A program made the translations under genes and the position numbers. Below, piece by piece: positions 12,216 through 23,784 of a stretch of DNA of 64,000 nt; the stretch's first letter is position 1, and every line of letters starts with the position of its first letter. The notes under the pieces were generated by a model that had not been told where the DNA came from, did not search any database, and worked only from the letters and a program-made list of their open reading frames with translations. Source of the DNA: Voacanga thouarsii (taxonomy: Eukaryota > Streptophyta > Magnoliopsida > Gentianales > Apocynaceae); contig JANUWF010001110.1 of assembly GCA_026120185.1 (NCBI GenBank), positions 287,001 through 351,000 of the forward strand, in the 5' to 3' direction.

Positions 12216-12567
12216 GGAAAATTTTAGTTTTTATATTTTGATTTCATTAATTTTTCTATCTCATATGAAGTGAACAATGATTTATTTTTATATGTATAGT
12301 TTCTAAGATAGTACAGGAAATGAAAGGTCCAGGTTTAGTGGAAAAAATTTCAAACCAAGAGGTTCAATTCGGTTTGTTTTGTGTACAAGAAAATGCGCCA
12401 CATAGGCCAACTATACGCTAGCAGCGCTGTCTATGATCGCCAATGAATCAAATTTGTTCTGCCTGCCCCTAAGCAACTAGGATTTTCAGGCATTGTGGGG
12501 CTGAAAAACGAAAATATATTTGAAAGGCGGGCAGACCAATTCTTCTCCTGCAAGGGCAAATTTTAAC
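12216..12567. other. Spacer between SOT pseudogene and MITE
   Basis: I see no coding sequence or repeat structure here. Confidence 0.5.
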
Positions 12568-12570
12568 TAA

Positions 12571-13020
12571 GGGTGAGTTTGGTTCGCAAAGGGAAGGGGA
12601 AGAGGAAAGGGGAGGGGGAGGGAAACATTTTACTTCCATACTTTCATCATGTTTGGTTGGAGTGGAAAGGAAGTAAATATGATTTACCTCTCATTGTTTG
12701 GTTGTAAGGTACATAGGGAGGAAATAATTATTGAATTACTATTATACCCTTAAGGTTAATTCATAAAAAATTACAAAGTATGGTAAAATTATAATAAAAT
12801 AAATACTCTAAGACAAGAAGGTCTTTTCACCCTTATTTACTTCCCAAATCCTCCAAAATGGAGAGGAAGAAAAATCTGAGGTGGAAGGGATCCAATTCCC
12901 TTCCATATATACTTCCTCTCCTCCAATCACTCTAACCAAACTAAGTAAATCACACATTTACTTCCTATTTTACTTCCCCTCCTCTTTTCCTTCCCACTTT
13001 CACTCCAACCAAACTCACCC
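12571..13020. mobile_element. Tourist-like MITE (PIF/Harbinger type)
   Basis: A 450-bp element with terminal inverted repeats GGGTGAGTTTGGTT / AACCAAACTCACCC, flanked on both sides by TAA (12568-12570 and 13021-13023). The 3-bp TAA duplication and G-rich ends fit PIF/Harbinger-derived Tourist MITEs. The arms are extended, imperfect and rich in GGAAG / CTTCC, so the transcript could fold back. There is no transposase. Confidence 0.85.
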
Positions 13021-13462
13021 TAAATGATAGTCTTATCGATCCTTTTTTGGTCAAAACTGCTATTCTCGGCAAATTTGGATTATCTTTTTTTCCTCTTCTT
13101 TTCTTTCCCCATCTCTTCTCTCTTCTTAACTTTCAAACAGTCAATCGTTAACTATAAATTATTCAAAGGCTGTTTTGGACTATGATGGTGACGACAATGA
13201 GGACATGAATATGCATGCATATTTCCTTTAGCAGATTAGTGATTCTCCATGTCTTTTAGACTCCAGACGTGAGAACCTAGAGGCCTCCCAAGCTTTCAAC
13301 CAAACTGGCAAGCGAAGTTTTTAGCCAGTTAGATGTTAACGTATGGATAGATGTGAGAAGAGTGATAATTGAGTAATTTGGAGGGATTTAATCTACATAA
13401 TATGCCAGACAAAAATTAGTATCCATCAGAACTCAATAAAAGAGGGAAAAAGGAAAGATAAT

Positions 13463-14159
13463 TGTTGACGTCAGCTTTGTCAAGCCGACACAACGGTTAC
13501 TTTGAGTCGTTGTCGATTTGATAAGTTTTGTTGAGCCGATACGATCAACAATTTGAGCAGCCGATAGTCATGGTCAACATCGGCACCACGAAGCCTATAA
13601 GAAAGAAAACAAATTCCTAATCTTTCAGCGCAAGAATTCTGTACGACCGTTGGGAGCATCCTTTAGCCGAAGAAACTCCACAACCTGTTAGTGACTTGAT
13701 TGCAGCCAATATAAAATGAGAGTATTACCCAAAACTAAACAAGACTCATCAACCAACAACTTCAAATTTCGATTGCTTCTACTTTATCTTCATTTACGGC
13801 TTTCTAGTCTAGGAATTCAATTTCTTATTGCTTTCTTACCGCTTTATGACAGCTTTCATTTACAGCTTTGTTTCCAACTTTCTTTACAACTTTCCGTTCA
13901 TCTTTCTAAGTCGAGATCTTTTCTGTATCTTCCTTTAAGTAAGGTAATGCAAGTAGCAATTTATTGTTCCAAAAAGTCCATTTGTTGGGTATTTTCAGAT
14001 GACTTTCTTGAACCCTTTCTATAGTAAGTTCAAGGAATCTGGTCTCTGATTCAAAAAAGATCTGATACCATTTTTATGTTTCACCATATCGGATCGTTTG
14101 TGTTTATCGAAAGTGTAGCCGATATCTGTTTACATCGGCTTATTATTTTGACAACAACA
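13463..14159 (+). repeat. 5' LTR of Gypsy G2
   Basis: 697 bp, TGTTGACGTC at the start and ACAACAACA at the end. The 3' copy (22666-23079) matches only the part from 13746 onward. The LTR of G1 (1368-2068) is the full-length relative. Confidence 0.92.
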
Positions 14160-14164
14160 CAGAT

Positions 14165-14181
14165 TGGCACGCCCAGTGGGA
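14165..14181 (+). other. Primer-binding site of Gypsy G2
   Basis: TGGCACGCCCAGTGGGA lies five bases after the LTR end and is conserved in G1 (minus, near 1350). It is the expected tRNA primer site; I do not assign the tRNA. Confidence 0.7.
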
Positions 14182-14199
14182 CCCAAGGTCAGTTTTCGC

Positions 14200-16125
14200 A
14201 TGCTATTGCGATCAGGACGATTGATGGTGAACAATTCACAACAGCCACCTGCACCGGAGTCATCTGAGCGACCCCCAGTCCGTGCTCTCCACGAAGTCTT
14301 TGATCCTTCTGTTACTACTTCCAGTTGTACTCAGGTCACTTCTACGGAGCAAGGGTGTCAGTCCTCACCCCCACCACCGGTGTCTCAGTCGACATCCACC
14401 TCCCTGACTACCATCCGACATACTATGGAACAATGTACTGGCGAGCTCTTACAGGGTCTTATCCTGCAGTTTGCTACTATTTTTCGACCTCTACTTCAGA
14501 ATAAGCTCCAACAATTTGCACAGAGGCAAAATATGCAAACTTTCACTCAGTCATTGGGTTACCCTGCACAAGGGACAACCATGGCACCTACATACCCATG
14601 TCGTTTGTTGATGGTGCACCCTCTCATAGTTCGGTGCACCCTCTGTGAAGAGAAATGTCTTTCCCTGTTACCGAAGGGCATCAGGTTCTAGGAGTAGCGG
14701 CTCAGAACACTATACCAGCAGAAATGTTTTTAGGTAGAAGTCCGGTTCCAATGACAGGATTACCAACGACTTATGAAGCAGCCCCAACCTTTGTTAGGGG
14801 GAACATGCCACCCCTCGGGGGGCAGCCAAGTTATTCTGTTCTTTACCCTCCTTTATATCCAGTAACAACAACGGCTTACCCAGGGTAGGGGATCAGAAGT
14901 ACTGAGCCTTCCATGGGGTAAGGTCCCCGACCTGTCATGCAAAATCCTTCACCTTAGATTCAATAGCCATACCAGTCGGTTGATATAGTAATGGAAACAC
15001 TTCGTCGGCAGTCACAGGATCGGTTCGTATACTAAAAATCTTACCCTGATTGGGTGGATTCCATGGCAGTACTCCCTCGAGGTTTTAAGCTGCTGGAGTT
15101 TTCAACATTCTCTAATGAAGATAATAAGTCCACCATAAAACACATCGAAAGATTAACAGCACAGTGCGATGAGTTGGGGAATAATGAATGGCATAAATTA
15201 CAACTGTTTTCATTGTCTTTGACAGGAGCAGCATTCACATGGTATGCCAATCTAGCTCCTAATTCTGTATACTCATGGGCTGATATGGAAAGAATGTTTC
15301 ACCAACGGTTCTTTAAACCGGTACCGGAAGTTTCCATTGCTGATCTTTTGGCAATCAAACAAAAGGGATCAGAAGATGTGGCGGATTTTATTAAGCGTTT
15401 CCGGCAGACTAAGTCCAAATGTACAATACAGTTGCCCAAAACAGAATGTGCGAGAATTGCTATTAGCAGGATGCATCCGTAGCTCAAAGAACGACTCATT
15501 CTCCAAGATTTCTCAGATTTATCCCGTTTATTGTCTCATACTGTCAGAATAGAAGAGATGATCAAAGAGACAGAGAAGAGGCGTTCTGTCAAGTTCTCCC
15601 ATGGCCAGACAATGATACCTGTTATAGAAGATACTAATGAGGACAATGAGGAGCAAGCTATAGAGGTAATGGCGGCAGAATTAGTAAAGGGTGTGTCATA
15701 TACGTGTCCTCATTTGAAACTCGACAAAGGGAAGGAGGAAGTTGCCACATCAGGACCATCTTACTCTTTTGATGTCTCAAAAGCTGAACAAATCTTTGAC
15801 CAACTAGTGGTAGATAAGTAGATTCATCTGGCTTATGGACACAGGATCCCAAGCCAGGAAGAGTTGAAAGGAAAAAGGTACTGTAAATGGCATAATTCTT
15901 TCTCGCATAGTACTAACAGTTGTGTTGTTTTCAGAAACACTATTCAGAAGGCTATCCAGGATGGAAGATTGAAGTTTACAAATAAAAAGGAAGAGACTTT
16001 AGTAGACACGGATCCGTTTCCGTTAGCTGATGCACACATGCTTCAAACAGTGGCAGTTAGGAAGCATGAAGAACATACAGAAAATGACAAGCCTGAGGGG
16101 ACAGGGAAAGCATTCCAAAGATTAG
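14200..16125 (+). pseudogene. Gypsy G2 gag, frameshifted
   Basis: The likely start is ATG at 14200 (MLLRSGRLMVNN). Gag continues through at least four frames: to 14691, then 14655-14888, then 15054-15482, then 15531-15821, and on to about 16120. The capsid core (NEWHKLQLFSLSL, TWYANLAP, SWADMERMFHQRFF) lies at 15170-15320. A late Cys/His run, YCKWHNSFSHSTNSC, at 15881-15925 resembles the Tat gag C-terminus. A TAG at 15481-15483 and several indels separate the pieces. Intact Gag would form the particle that reverse transcribes the element. Confidence 0.85.
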
Positions 16126-16990
16126 ATGGTAAACTATCTTGTTTTTACCCGTTTATCTCCTCCTTCCTTTGCAGCACATTTCCATGGCAAAGAAGGGAAA
16201 CTAACAGTGCAAATGCCCCAAGAGAGGCCATTTCTGTCTGGCCGCTGTTCTCGACCGTCAAAGTCCCAAAAAAGACGAGAACAGTGGAAACGAGCACAAC
16301 AAAGGCGGCTCCTTGATGCCTGGGTTGAAGAACAATTACCCCCTGATAATGGCCAAAATATGCTCAGCATCCTGCCGTCAAGTTTTCGAGCCACCTCTCG
16401 TCAAGAGTCCATGGAAGAGGATTTTCATGCGGAAGAAAAAGCTGCAGTGGAGTTGGTTGATGTTAAAGTCCCCCCAGATGGGATGCTTTTTCCCATTCCG
16501 ACAGCCCAAAGTGTTAACCACCTCAAGCCCTTGTATATCAAAGCACATATCAACGACAAGCCATTTACTCAAATTTTTGTTGATGGTAGAGCTATCTTGA
16601 ACGTAATACCTTTCTTTACCTTGAAATGATTGGGAAAAGATATGACAAATTTGTCCCCTACCGATGTACAAATGGTTAACTTCATTGGAGAAGCAGCTGC
16701 GGCAGAAGGCGTTATCACCTATGAAGTCATAGTCGGGTCTAAAACTAGTAAAACAGTCTTTTTTATAATTGATGCAAAGCCAGCTTATTCTGTTTTATTG
16801 GGCAAGGATTGGATTCATGCAAACCGTTGCGTACCGTCCACTTTACACCAAATGATGCTGATCTAGGATGGAGAACGCGTAGAGCAAATCCCAGCCGATC
16901 TCAATCCGTTTTCAGCAGAGATTCACATGAACGAACTCTGTTTTATCACTCGACTTTAATCCAAGCTAATTATGTCTCACAACCTTATCA
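16126..16990 (+). pseudogene. Gypsy G2 aspartic protease region
   Basis: The retropepsin-like segment holds IFVDGRAILNVIPF at 16576-16617, where the family has a D-G-G/S-A active site; here the second Gly is Arg. It continues after a TGA (16627-16629) with a flap-like region and VLLGKDWIHANRC at 16795-16836, a conserved Gypsy protease end. A further stop follows at 16864-16866. The catalytic Asp is present, but the protein cannot be made as one chain. Confidence 0.8.
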
Positions 16991-17159
16991 CCACTGAGGA
17001 GCCAAGGGGAAACGGCTTACGATCTGAGGATTCAGAGGCCCGACGAGTTCCTGGTTTTGTTGCTCAAGACCCATTAACAGAAGTAGACATAGGGGAGCTT
17101 GGGGAGAACAGAACAATCAAGGTTAGCCTACATTTGTCTATTGTGCAGAGAGATCAATT

Positions 17160-18545
17160 GACTGTCTAATCCGTAGGTATAAGGATTGTTTTGCGTGGGA
17201 CTATCATGAGATGCCAGGACTGGACAGAGGCATTGTGGAGCATCGTCTACCTGTCAAAGAGGTCTTTAAGCCACATAAACAACCGGCTAGACTTTTTAAT
17301 CCCGCGTTGTTGCCCAGGATTAAGGAGGAGATAGAAAGATTACTTCAGTGTGGGTTCATCCGTACGTGCCGATATGCAAACTGGATATCTAATATTGTGC
17401 CGGTCATCAAGAAGAATGGTCAACTACGTATCTGCATAGACTTCGGAAACATAAACTTGGCTACTCCGAAAGACGAGTATGCTATGCCGATGGCAAATAT
17501 GTTAGTGAATTCTGCTGTGGGAAACCAGTTTTTGAGTTTCATGGATGGCTATTCAGGGTAAAACCAAATATTTATAGCTGAGGAGGATACGCACAAAATA
17601 GCGTTCCGTTGCCCAGGGTCCATCAGCCTGTTCGAATGGGTAGTTATGCCATTTGGTTTAAAGAACGCTGGGGCCACTTTTCAGCAGGCTATGAACCTCA
17701 TTTTTCATGATCTTATCGGCAGTACAATGGAGGTCTACATAGATGACTTGGTCATAAAATCCTCTGATTTCTTATAACACTTAACTGATTTGGAGCAGCA
17801 TTCCTCCAAATGCGCAAACACTATTTGAAGATCAATCCCGCTAAGTGTGCATTTGGAGTTACCGTCGAGAATTTCCTTGGTTTTTTAGTACACCAGAGAG
17901 GAATTGAAATATATCAGAATAAGACCAGGGACATTTTACAAGCAATACCTCCTTAGACGAAAAAGGAGCTTCAGAGTTTCCTGTGGAAGATAAATTTCTT
18001 ACGACGTTTTTTGGCAAATTCTGCAGGTAAACAAAAGACTTTTTCCTCTTTGTTACGATTGAAGTTGTCTCAAGAATTTATTTGGCAACCTGAGCATCAG
18101 GAGGCATTTGATTAGATAAAGATAGCTTTATCTCATCCACCGGTGTTAGCACCTCCCCACAACCGGTTGCCCATGAAGCTGTACATCTCAACTGCGCAAG
18201 AATCCATCGGCAGCTTATTAGCTCAGGATGACCAACAAGGGATTGAAAGAGCAGTATACTATCTTAGTTAAAATCTATCGGACACAAAGACCAGGTACAC
18301 TCCTATTGAAAAATTATGCTTATCTTTCCACTATGCGTGTACAAAATTGAAATATTATTTGTTGTTTAGGGAAGTACATATCTTGTGTAAGGTAGATTTA
18401 GTTAAATTCTTGCTGAATCGTCCTTTGTTAAATGGACGGCTTATGAAATGGGCAGTTAAATTACATGCTTTTTCCCCAACCTATGTGCCGTTGAGAGCAG
18501 CCAAAGGATAGGTTATTGCTGATTTTTTAGCTGAACACCCTTCTT
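17160..18545 (+). pseudogene. Gypsy G2 reverse transcriptase and RNase H
   Basis: Reverse transcriptase starts near MPGLDRGIVEHRLPV (17211), with PVIKKNGQLRICIDF, then MPFGLKNAGATFQQAMN and the catalytic VYIDDLVIKS at 17732-17761. Internal stops occur at 17559-17561, 17775-17777 and beyond, with frameshifts in the thumb. The ordinary Gypsy RNase H follows (about 18130-18540), recognised by YTPIEKLCLSF and the tether WAVKLHAFSPTYVP. The stops rule out activity. Confidence 0.85.
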
Positions 18546-18599
18546 TAGAAGTACCACAAGAAGTACCACCAACAAAATGAAACTCAACACAGAGGTACA

Positions 18600-18960
18600 T
18601 GTCTTTGAAACCTTAGGTTTTGCGGTTTAACGGCTCAAGCACCCAACAAAAGGCTGGCATTGGTTTGGTTATCGAATCTCCAAATGGACACCAGGGTAAG
18701 ATCCACTTTAAGCTGGAAAAAGGAACAACCAATAATCAGGCAGAATATGACGCCCTTTTATTAGGACTACGGATTTTGAAGGCATTGGAGGTCCAAGTAG
18801 TCAAAATTTTAGGAGATTCCCAGGTGGTTGTCAGACAGGTATTAGGAGATTATAAATGCACTAACCCATTTCTATCAGACAGATTGCAGGAGGTAAAAAG
18901 GTTGTTTTAGCATTTTCAGAAGGTTGTTCTAGTTCATGTTCCCAAATCAGAAAATCAAGG
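18600..18960 (+). pseudogene. Second (archaeal-type) RNase H of Gypsy G2
   Basis: A separate RNase H domain follows the first. It reads RFNGSSTQQKAGIGLV, then TNNQAEYDALLLGLRI, then LGDSQVVVRQVLGDY, with the acidic residues at the expected spots (the first Asp of FDGSS is Asn here). This additional archaeal-type RNase H is known from Tat-lineage Gypsy elements and supports the lineage call. A TAG at 18908-18910 breaks the frame. Confidence 0.85.
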
Positions 18961-19059
18961 TGCTAATGATCTAGCTCAGATGGCCTCAGGTTTGAAGAAA
19001 GCCGTAATGTGCCAACAGATATCGGAGACGGAATATCAGGATAATTGGCGACAAAAGAT

Positions 19060-20308
19060 TGTTTCTTACCTACGAAACCCGATTGGTTAGGCGTCTCGCG
19101 ACTTGAAGCAGAAGGCCCTCAACTTTACCTTGATAGACAGTAATCTGTTCCGATGGAGCCACACCGAGATTCTTTTAAAGTGTCTCTCAAAAGAAGAAGC
19201 ATTGCGGGCTATGGCAGAAGTACATGAGGGCCTATGCGGAGCACATCAATCGGGCCCAAAACTGAAATGGACACTTCAATGCCATGGTTTCTTTTGGCCA
19301 TCAATGACCACAAATTGTAATGCTTATGCTATGGGTTCCGAAGCCTGCCAAAAGCATGGCCTTCTATTACACACTCCTTCCACAGAGTTGCATCCGATCA
19401 TTAAACCGTGGCCTTTCTACGGATGGGCTCTGGACATTATCAGAAAGATTCATCCACCTTTAGCAAAAAGACATACATTCATACTGGTGGCATCGGATTA
19501 CTTCACCAAGTGGGTAGAAGCGCAACCATTGATCAAGGTGACACAAATAGCAGTCATCAACTTTCTCCGACAGAGCATTCTCTTCCGTTTCGAAATCCCA
19601 AAAACAGTGACAACGGATCAAGGCACGATGTTTACAGGGGATCAGGTACGTAACTTTCTAACCCAGTTTAAAGTTAAGTTGCTTCACTCTTCTCCTTATT
19701 ATACACAGGCCAACGGACAAGCAGAGGCAACAAATAAAATTTTAATCGGCATGATCCGTAAGGCAGTAGAAGACAATCCAAGGAGATGGCATGAGACATT
19801 ACAGGAGGTGTTATGGGCCCATCAGAATGCTACTAAGACTGCTACTGGCTTTACTCCGTTTAGACTAACTTATAGGCAGGATGCTGTGTTACCTGTGGAG
19901 TTATCGTTACAATCAGCCCGGATAGCCTATCAGCATAGTCTAACGACTGAAGAATATCAGACAGCGTTGGCCCGAAGTTTAGATCAAGTTGAGGAGGATC
20001 GCTGGATTGCCTTGGAGAACATAAAACAACACAAGGAGAAGGTAGCGAGGGCGTACAATCGAAAAGTCCGTGAAAGAAGCTTTCAAGAATGGGACATGGT
20101 ATGGAAGACTATTTTGCCCCTTGCACCAAAAGACCCGAGATATGGCAAGTGGTCTGCTTCATAGGAATGTCCGTTCCTGGTCACTCAAGTTTTTTATAGA
20201 GGGGCTTATCGCCTGATGACACCCGATGGAAAAGAAGCAGGCAAGGTGATCAATGGTAAGTTCTTAAAATATTATTATCCGGCGTTCTGGGAAGAAGCTA
20301 GAGAGTAA
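19060..20308 (+). pseudogene. Gypsy G2 integrase
   Basis: The longest open frame is 353 codons (to 20164). It keeps an N-terminal zinc-binding region (VHEGLCGAHQSG; the Cys pair is damaged, AMGSEACQ). The catalytic triad is visible: Asp in GWALDII, Asp in VTTDQGTMF and Glu in NGQAEATNK. After a TAG at 20162-20164 the C-terminal domain continues to about 20308 (GAYRLMTPDGKEAG, LKYYYP). The element is the best preserved in this part, but the split frame suggests no function. Confidence 0.88.
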
Positions 20309-20433
20309 AAAAAAAAAAATAATACAATAAAATTCTTCTTGAGCAGAAAATTTTGTTAAAAGAGTTCTAAGATATTGATGAGTTGATCACAAAAGGACGA
20401 TCAGATAGCCATAAGCGTCATTACAAAAGGGGA

Positions 20434-22662
20434 TCAACTATCATTAGAAGGGAAGTTGGGCAGCAACATTGGCCGATACGAAATAATCGCTAGCCGATTA
20501 GGGTCTTCTGATTCGAAATCTCGACTAGCCACCATGCCAGTTCCCATTGGCTGCGAATCAGGAACGGGAAGCTCTACCTCAGCCATCTCAGACTCAGTCT
20601 CTATTTCCTTCTCGGGGGGCAAGTCGATTTCATCAGTGGGTGTCTTTGGAACCTCTGTCTCTACCGTCATAATGACAGTTTCTTCAGTTTGAGTTCTGGA
20701 AGGATCAGCTTCATCAGTAGTCAAAGGATGAAGAACCTTATTCAACTCGGCCACAAAGCGGTCCCACCCGGACTTCTTCTCATTCAGTAGAACGGTTGAG
20801 TTTGTCAGTTCAGCTTTGAGGAATTCCTCTTCTGCTTCCAGCATTAGCCGTTCGTCATTATGTTTGAGAAGGGAGTCGTCAATGGAATTGACTGTTTCTT
20901 GGAACCCTTTCTCTGACTGCAGTCGTTGCTCTAAGGCCTTTTTCTCAGAAGCAAGTTCTTCCGAGAGTTCCAACAACTGACGCTCGAGCCGTTCAATCTT
21001 CCCTATTCCCTCTGCAATATTAGCTCGCAGAAGCGACAAATGATTAATGGACTCCCAGCGGTCCCTCTCTGCAAGTGCTGCATTTGCTCGGTGCAATTTT
21101 AGAAGCTCTAATTGATCATGAGCTTCATCTCGACAATGCTATGTGTTGAGGAGGAAGCGCCCCGTAAAGCGCATCTGCCCCAAGCACCCAATTGCCAAGT
21201 CCCGAAGCTAGAGGGCATGTCCGGGTCAGTTGACTGTACAATCCACAAAAGGGTGCGACTCACGTTGTCAATGGTGGACTTCTCAGTAGGCAAGGAGGCC
21301 TCGATGAGGCTATCAAGAAAGTCCAGCGCCGAGGCTAACGTCAGCATCGGCAGTGGAGCGGCAGTGGAGCGGCAGCCTCTTCAGTTCCCTAGGCTGGGAG
21401 GAGGCAAAGTTGTTTTTGTAACAACGGCTACTGGTTCTTTTTCAGGCCTTGGCAGAACAGGGGACGGACTTTTTGAAGCCAGTGCCGAAGCCGACAGAAG
21501 GTCTGCCGTCGGTGGGAAAGCCGACGCATCAGCCAATGGAAAAGGAGTCGTAGCCTCCACCGATGGGGTGTCTGCCATCGAGAGAACAGCTCTTTCAGCT
21601 GCCCTTTCAGCTAGAGATCGGAGCGGAATGTCTTCCTCTGAATTACAAGAAGTGTCGATGATAACAGGACGACCTATCCCTTGTTTACGTTTCTGTAGAA
21701 AAGATTAAACTGATAGTTAGACAAATTGAATATTAGGGAAGCCGAGCAAAACAAGAATTGACAGAAGCAAACCCTGGAAATAGGAGGAGTCAGTGTTTCA
21801 TGCTTCCTTTTTTATCGTCGGAGCAGGGATGGGACCTCGATCTCTTCTTCCTCTTCCTCCGGGACGATGGGAGTAGCAGCAGTAGTTTTCTGCACCAAGG
21901 GAGTACGTAAGGCCAACATTATTATAGGACTTACAAGATGTTTTACCTGTTTTCCTTTCTTAGCAGATGATGTCTCAGGCAAAATGGTGGTCGGCCCAGG
22001 AATTCGCAGAAGCCAGACACTTACGGGGTCAGAAAACAAGGCCCCACTCAGTAGCCTCCACCATGAATTGAAGTTCGGAGAAGTCTTCAGCACCACTTGG
22101 AAAGGCTTGAATTGGAAGGACCGCAGGATGGCCTGGGTGCTATCGGCTAAAGTTTGTACATCCTCAGCCGATAGCACTGGTTTCACGGAGAAGGAAGAAA
22201 CGTACCCCGGATCTGCAAGGATATCTTGTATTAGTCCAAACTGGCGGGAGAAGTAGTGAGGATTGTACCTCTCACAGGAGGTTTTAGCACTTCGGGCCCT
22301 AGGCTTGGCCCCAAGAAGAATTTCTCGAGGACACAGAATTCAGGCCCATAGAGTTTCTTGTGTTGCTTCGGGGCTTTCCGATAGGCCTTTCAACCAGAAG
22401 GGGCCTTCTTGGCGAGCAGCATACGAAAAGAAGATAGAAACATGAAAGTCTCGACATTGGTAAAGGTACGAGACTATGGTTTCAGCAGAAGCAGTGTTCA
22501 GAAGGACCCGCAACAGCCGATAGCCGGTCGTTTGTTCAGAAGGGCCCGCGTGGGCTCCTGTGATTCAGCTAACGCCAAAGTTGGGCAGATACTGGTACAG
22601 CTAAAGTTGGGCGATCTAAAGCGAGCCCCCAAGGTTGGTCGGATCTTTCCCAACGGAAAGGG
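20434..22662 (-). pseudogene. Antisense ORF of Gypsy G2: plant mobile domain plus coiled coil
   Basis: Opposite to gag-pol, between integrase and 3' LTR, lies a decayed but long coding region. From about 22560 downwards it reads SYLYQCRDFHVSIFFSYAAR, then a motif ERYNPHYFSRQFGLIQD (22220-22273) like that of plant mobile domain proteins (PMD, PF10536-like), then an acidic stretch EEEEEEIEVP near 21830. An 80-bp intron is probable (21693-21772, minus: GTTTGC..CTACAG); it joins Arg to KRKQGIGRPV in phase 0. Next come a Pro/Ser/Ala-rich linker and a coiled coil (IERLERQLLELSEELASEKK) ending at 20434. In-frame stops lie at 22340, 21812 and 21381 and a frameshift near 21120. Antisense extra ORFs in this position are known in Tat/Retand-type elements. 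The function is unknown. Confidence 0.72.
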
Positions 22663-22665
22663 CAA

Positions 22666-23079
22666 TCATCAACCAACAACTTCAAATTTCGATTGCTTCT
22701 ACTTTATCTTCATTTACGACTTTCTAGTCTAGGAATTCAATTTCTTATAGCTTTCTTACTGCTTTATTATAGTTTTCATTTACAGCTTTGTTTCCAACTT
22801 TCTTTACAGCTTTCCGTTTGTCTTTCTAAGTCGAGATCTTTTCTGTATTTTCCTTTAAGTAAGGTAATACAAGTATCAATTTATTGTTCCAAAAAGTCCT
22901 TCCGTTGGGCATTTTCAGCTGACTTTCTTAAACCCTTTCTATAATAAGTTCAAAGAACCCGGTCCCTGATTCAAAAAAAGATCTGATACCATTTTATGTT
23001 TCACCATATCGGATCATTTGTGTTTATCGGAAGTGTAGCCGATACCTATTTGCATCGGCTCATTATTTTGACAGCAACA
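22666..23079 (+). repeat. 3' LTR of Gypsy G2, 5'-truncated
   Basis: 414 bp matching 13746-14159, ending GACAGCAACA, followed by the ATAAT duplication. The first 283 bp of the LTR and the polypurine tract are absent. The junction is at TCATCAACC, with no LTR-like sequence before it. Confidence 0.88.
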
Positions 23080-23084
23080 ATAAT

Positions 23085-23780
23085 TAAATGAGAATGCATT
23101 ATATACGCAGAGAAGGCGAGAAGCATGGAACGAGGGAGTGAAGGATTCTGTAGAGAAGCTTGAGGAAATAAGGAGAACTTTAGTATCGTATGGAAGATTT
23201 TGTGGAGAAAATTGAGGAGATTACGAGAATTTATTAGGTTATTGTTAATAAGAAATATAGACTTGTTATTTGATTAAAATTGGTTTGGCGGGAGTAGAAT
23301 TGATCTGGCAATATCGCTAGGCTATTTGAAATGTAATCACAATTTCAAATGTAGAAGGTCGCTATATTTGATTAATAAATTCTTATTCACTCATTGTTCT
23401 ATATTTGAGATGGACGGTTCTATGGAGATTATTTCATAATTTAATACTCATAATCTTCTAGAGGCAATTGTTAGACAGTATTATAGTATAACAGAAACAT
23501 TATCTTCAGTTGGGATGAAAAGTGGGAAGAAAAGGAGTTGGTTGGGACCGTTGGGTTGCACAAAATGGAAGAATAGGAGAGCTCTTCCTAATATGTCAAA
23601 AAAAAAATCAAATCTGCCATTTATTTTCTTTTCACTCGAATTAAATAAAATGTAAGCAAATTACAATTACTCTCCTTAGTGGGAGTATATCTACCATCCG
23701 GATTATCGTGGGTGTGATTCGTCAAGCCATCGATCATGAAGATCTACCACGGTTCTGTATCAACCTCTGCCTGTCGGTGC
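23085..23780. other. Flank of Gypsy G2, unassigned
   Basis: Moderately AT-rich sequence without convincing coding potential. A GC-richer patch at about 23690-23790 ends in T6 but matches no RNA gene I know. Confidence 0.4.
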
Positions 23781-23784
23781 TTTT

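Larger units (their letters stand above)
13463..23079 (+). mobile_element. Ty3/Gypsy retrotransposon G2, Tat lineage, near full length
   Basis: This 9.6-kb element is flanked by the target duplication ATAAT (13458-13462 and 23080-23084). Order: 5' LTR, PBS, gag, protease, reverse transcriptase, RNase H, a second RNase H, integrase, a long antisense ORF, and a 5'-truncated 3' LTR. The second RNase H and the extra ORF between integrase and 3' LTR mark the plant Tat/Retand/Ogre group. Many stops and frameshifts make it non-autonomous. The polypurine tract and the first 283 bp of the 3' LTR are deleted. Confidence 0.93.
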
